Shown: positions 5,527 through 8,056 of the stretch, piece by piece
Position numbering within the stretch: the first letter of the stretch is position 1
Layout: each line of letters starts with the position of its first letter
NCBI GenBank assembly: GCA_014378285.1
Contig: JACMNZ010000159.1
Span: forward strand, 1 to 8,056
Reading direction: 5' to 3'
DNA length: 8,056 nt
Source: Pseudopedobacter sp.
GTDB taxonomy: Bacteria; Bacteroidota; Bacteroidia; Sphingobacteriales; Sphingobacteriaceae
Notes under the pieces: model-generated
What the model saw: the letters and a program-made list of their open reading frames with translations, nothing else
The model's database searches: none
What the model was told of the DNA's origin: nothing
Made by a program: the position numbers and the translations under genes

Positions 5527-6696
5527 TTATTTCCTTTTAGATTTTTCCCAAGCGGCGGGTTGCTTTCCTTTAAAATAACGTATTGCACCTGCCATTGCCG
5601 CATAGTTCATTAAACTAAAATAAAAAGGAATAAAAAAAGCCTTGATTTTAATCTTTTTGCTTTCTAAAATATAACCTAAGACAGAAGCTATATAGAATAA
5701 AATCTGACCTAATAAAATGATTTGATATAAGTTAGATGGTGGGTTTTGATAGCAAATAACCAAGTTTAAAATAAATACCAAAAGCATTAACCAAGGGGTA
5801 ATAGCCCAGCGTAAAACCCTGTGACTTATATATTGAAATGTTAAAATAGGATTGTAAAGTGGGTTTGCCGATTTTTTTAATCTCAAGATGGATTGAATTC
5901 CGCCTGCGGCGATTCTAATTTTCCTTTTAAGTTCTTCTTTGCTATTTTCAGAAGCGGTTTCCATAGCGTAAGCGTTAGGTTCATAAGCAATTATATAACC
6001 TTTTTCTGCAATACGCATGGCAATCATGTGATCATCTATAATGGTATCACTTTCTACGGGTTGGTAAAGATTTGTTCTGATGCTAAACAGCTCGCCAGCA
6101 GCACCAACATTAGAATATAATTCGTAATCCCATTTTTTAAGTGCCGATTCATATTTCCAGTAAAAACCTTCTCCAGCTGCACTTGCATCTGCAGAAGCAT
6201 TTACTAATATTCGTTTTTCTCCTGCAACTGCACCAACTTTAGGATTTTGATAATGTTTTACTAATTCTTTAATTGCATGATGATTTAAAAATGTGTTCGC
6301 ATCGGTAAAAATAATAATATCTTCTTTAATTAAAAGAATAGCCCTTTTTATGGCCGCCATTTTGCCGTTTCTTGTATTTTCATGTAGCAACTCTACACTT
6401 TTATTTTGGGCAACAAGTTTGGGTGTTTTATCAGTTGATCCATCAGTTATAAAAATAATCCTCAATTTATCTTTTGGATAATCTAATGCCAAGCAATCTT
6501 TAATTTTTTCTTTGATGATACTTTCCTCATTATAAGCAGCTATAATTAAAGCAATCGAAGGAAGAGCTGTTCTTTGAGTGAATATAAATGGTTTTGAAAA
6601 TAATCTTTTGATTCTGACAATGATGTAAAGCAAAATTCCATAACCTAAAAAGGTATAGAATATGATGAAAAGGCAAATCCAAAAAAGTATGATCAT
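5527..6696 (-). CDS. Membrane glycosyltransferase family 2 protein (PgaC/BcsA-like architecture)
   Basis: A 389-residue integral inner-membrane glycosyltransferase. Membrane segments: about 3-27 at the N-terminus, then 298-318, 325-343 and 352-374 at the C-terminus. The GT-A domain between them has AAYNEES (53-59), D85 in ITDGSTD (nucleotide-sugar binding), TDAN (131-134) at the metal-binding DxD position, GAAGELFSIR (198-207), and IIDDHMIAMRIAEKG (219-233), whose DD would supply the catalytic base. The usual QxxRW motif of processive synthases is replaced by RKIRIAAGG (258-266), so transfer of a single sugar is likelier than polymer synthesis (inference). The ATG lies 1 nt after the stop of the other GT2 gene upstream, so the two are certainly one transcript if that one is expressed. 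Sugar and acceptor cannot be read from the sequence. It probably acts in surface polysaccharide or glycolipid assembly. Confidence 0.93.
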   Translation of the reverse strand: MIILFWICLFIIFYTFLGYGILLYIIVRIKRLFSKPFIFTQRTALPSIALIIAAYNEESIIKEKIKDCLALDYPKDKLRIIFITDGSTDKTPKLVAQNKSVELLHENTRNGKMAAIKRAILLIKEDIIIFTDANTFLNHHAIKELVKHYQNPKVGAVAGEKRILVNASADASAAGEGFYWKYESALKKWDYELYSNVGAAGELFSIRTNLYQPVESDTIIDDHMIAMRIAEKGYIIAYEPNAYAMETASENSKEELKRKIRIAAGGIQSILRLKKSANPLYNPILTFQYISHRVLRWAITPWLMLLVFILNLVICYQNPPSNLYQIILLGQILFYIASVLGYILESKKIKIKAFFIPFYFSLMNYAAMAGAIRYFKGKQPAAWEKSKRK

Positions 6697-6697
6697 G

Positions 6698-7609
6698 TTA
6701 ATTAATCTTAAAACCCAAAGATTTGCTGTCTTTTTTATGATTGAAATTCCACATCAAACCTTTAATTACCCATTTTACTAAATCTTTACGCCCTTTGTTT
6801 CTTAAATTTAAAATTGTTTTTGGGCAAGCCAGTAAAACGTAATAAATAGTAAACAAGACAGTGTTTAAAATTGAAGTATTTTTACGGATAAACAATATCC
6901 GGTTACGTGTCATAAAGTAAGTTTTGATGGTGCTATCTTTCCCAACAGTGATAGATTCTTTATGATAAATTTGAGTTTTGCCTGTAAAGTTGATGGTTTT
7001 TCCAATTCTTTTAAACTTTTCGCACCAATCTAATTCTTCATAATAAAGAAAATAATTTTCATCCATTAAGCCAGCTTTATCCAAAAATTCTCTTCTGCAA
7101 ATTACTGCTGCACCGTGGCAAAAACCTGTTTTTGTGGTAACTCCATCATATTGCCCAACGTTCTTTTGAAACTGTCCAATTTGAGAATTTCTGGCCGTAA
7201 GATAGTTTAAATGTGTATATCCGGCATATTGTATTACACTTCTATCGTCATCATAAAGAATTAATGGAGATAGTAAGCCAATCTTGTCATCACTTTTTAA
7301 TTCATCAACTAAGGTTTCGATACAACCTTTTGGTACCTCTGTATCATTGTTCAACAATAGAATGAAATCGCCCTTCGCAAAAGAAATTCCTAAATTATTA
7401 CCTCCAGCGAAACCTAAATTAACTTTTGAACGAATAAAGGTTAAATCAGGAATTATTTTTTTGAATTCGCTTTCACAGTTTTCATCGCTAGCGTTATCCA
7501 CCAATATAATTTCCACATTATTATCATAATGTTTTTTTATAGATAAAAGTAACTGGCAAGTTGCTTCTGGCTGATTAAAATTTACGGTTACGATAGAAAC
7601 TAAATCCAT
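6698..7609 (-). CDS. Glycosyltransferase family 2 protein, rhamnosyltransferase-like (WbbL type)
   Basis: A 303-residue GT-A transferase of the GT2 group typified by dTDP-rhamnosyltransferases. Motifs in order: SIVTVNFNQ at 5-13, VDNASDE at 37-43 (nucleotide binding), NLGFAGGNNLG at 64-74 (a hallmark of this subgroup), LLNNDTEVP at 85-93 (metal-binding position, N-x-D form), GFCHGAAVICRR at 162-173, FLYYEELDWCEKFKRIG at 187-203 (catalytic acidic cluster), YHKES at 215-219 and TRNRILFIRKN at 234-244. A hydrophobic stretch at about 248-263 may hold it to the inner membrane; there is no signal peptide. The length is normal. It starts at an ATG 58 nt from a divergent gene and leads the - strand unit, ahead of the membrane GT2 protein. 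The donor sugar is not determinable; rhamnose is only the family's best-known case. Confidence 0.93.
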   Translation of the reverse strand: MDLVSIVTVNFNQPEATCQLLLSIKKHYDNNVEIILVDNASDENCESEFKKIIPDLTFIRSKVNLGFAGGNNLGISFAKGDFILLLNNDTEVPKGCIETLVDELKSDDKIGLLSPLILYDDDRSVIQYAGYTHLNYLTARNSQIGQFQKNVGQYDGVTTKTGFCHGAAVICRREFLDKAGLMDENYFLYYEELDWCEKFKRIGKTINFTGKTQIYHKESITVGKDSTIKTYFMTRNRILFIRKNTSILNTVLFTIYYVLLACPKTILNLRNKGRKDLVKWVIKGLMWNFNHKKDSKSLGFKIN

Positions 7610-7667
7610 TTAAGAAATAAAGAAGCAAAATAGAATAATTTTTAATAGGTAAAAAACATTTTAAGAT
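7610..7667. promoter_or_regulatory. Divergent intergenic region, expected to hold both promoters
   Basis: This 58-nt gap separates the ATG of the - strand glycosyltransferase from the ATG of the + strand gene at 7668, so promoters for both directions should be here or in the gene ends. TAATTTTT (7636-7643) matches 7 of 8 positions of the Bacteroidetes -7 consensus on the + strand, but no TTG lies at the right distance upstream. I see no good match on the - strand. No hairpin or operator-like palindrome is evident. Confidence 0.4.
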
Positions 7668-8056
7668 ATGGAAAATAGCTCTACGCTAAAGAAACAAGAA
7701 AAATCTGTTGAAAGTAAACTGAACGAACTTATTTTTTTGTTAAATAATGGTGATATTACTGCTAATGAGATAAAACACCCTAGCAAAATCAATATTGAGG
7801 TAGCCCCAAAATTAAGCGAGCCAGAACTGATTGCAGAGTTTAAAAAAGTTGACGATGATGAACTAACAAGGCTAGAGAAATTGGATAAGATTGATATGAT
7901 TTTAAAATCGAATTATATTGATACCAAAATTGTGAAATCTATTACAATTAGAAGGTATTCTGAATTTATAATCCAAGGTTTAATTGGCTTTGTGATGCTT
8001 ACATTAGGGTTTGCTATGATTATTTTACCTGCTCCTGCATATTTTGAAATGTTTAC
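7668..8056 (+). CDS. Unrecognised protein with a charged N-terminus and a membrane segment (3' end outside window)
   Basis: The frame starts at ATG 7668 and stays open to the window edge, giving 129 full codons. I do not recognise the family. Residues 1-97 are hydrophilic, rich in Lys, Glu and Asp and probably helical, with an acidic stretch VDDDEL at 61-66 and a basic patch TIRRY at 93-97. Residues 101-120 form one hydrophobic membrane segment, followed by PAPAYFEMF. With no signal peptide before it, the charged N-terminal part is probably cytoplasmic, and the protein is probably a membrane protein with more segments beyond the edge. Sustained openness for 389 nt, codon use like its neighbours and divergent placement opposite a glycosyltransferase support a real gene. 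A role in surface-glycan export or control would be a guess. Confidence 0.75.
   Translation, partial: MENSSTLKKQEKSVESKLNELIFLLNNGDITANEIKHPSKINIEVAPKLSEPELIAEFKKVDDDELTRLEKLDKIDMILKSNYIDTKIVKSITIRRYSEFIIQGLIGFVMLTLGFAMIILPAPAYFEMF

Noticed and set aside
5893..6481. Two + strand open frames inside the membrane GT2 gene
   Set aside because: Both are antisense to catalytic motifs of the glycosyltransferase and have no features of their own.
7284..7529. 81-codon + strand open frame inside the rhamnosyltransferase-like gene
   Set aside because: It is antisense to the nucleotide-binding and NLGFAGGNN motifs; apparent openness follows from the coding frame of the real gene.
1..8056. Search for CRISPR array, tRNA/rRNA, insertion sequence, toxin-antitoxin or defence cassette
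   Set aside because: No regularly spaced repeats beyond the two-copy one at 3871-3915, no transposase, no cloverleaf-like sequence and no nuclease or toxin motifs were seen on either strand by eye.

Overview
The window is AT-rich chromosomal DNA from a member of the Bacteroidetes (Bacteroidota), most likely near Sphingobacteriaceae/Pedobacter. I infer this from the eukaryote-like type of isoleucyl-tRNA synthetase, the ileS / cysteine-poor DksA-like / lspA gene order, the DUF2147 and M20 protein types, and the lack of Shine-Dalgarno sequences. The phylum call is firm; the genus is a guess.

Region 1 (1-2303, + strand) is a tight housekeeping operon. It holds the 3' end of ileS, a TraR/DksA-family protein that has lost three of its four zinc cysteines, and lspA (lipoprotein signal peptidase). 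The genes are 2 nt apart and then overlap by 1 nt, and a clear hairpin plus T-run terminates the operon.

Region 2 (2304-3849, + strand) has two secreted proteins 5 nt apart: a DUF2147 protein and an Asp-box (BNR/YCF48-like) beta-propeller that appears to start at TTG.

Region 3 (3850-4021) is a short convergent gap. It contains a degenerate 25-nt-period direct repeat and GGATT-type repeat units, but no gene.

Region 4 (4022-7609, - strand) is a probable three-gene unit read right to left: a soluble or peripheral GT2 rhamnosyltransferase-like enzyme, then (1 nt gap) a membrane-embedded GT2 glycosyltransferase, then (62 nt gap) a membrane-anchored M20 metallopeptidase closely resembling animal PM20D1/carboxypeptidase S. 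The two transferases probably contribute to a surface glycan or glycolipid. The peptidase could act on N-acyl amino acids or small peptides.

Region 5 (7610-8056) is a 58-nt divergent promoter gap followed by the 5' part of an unrecognised + strand gene with one visible membrane segment; it runs off the window.

I found no tRNA, rRNA, CRISPR array, insertion sequence or defence-like cassette, and no clear previously undescribed system. The best leads are the PM20D1-like enzyme beside glycosyltransferases, the expanded LspA catalytic loop and the zinc-less DksA-like protein between ileS and lspA.
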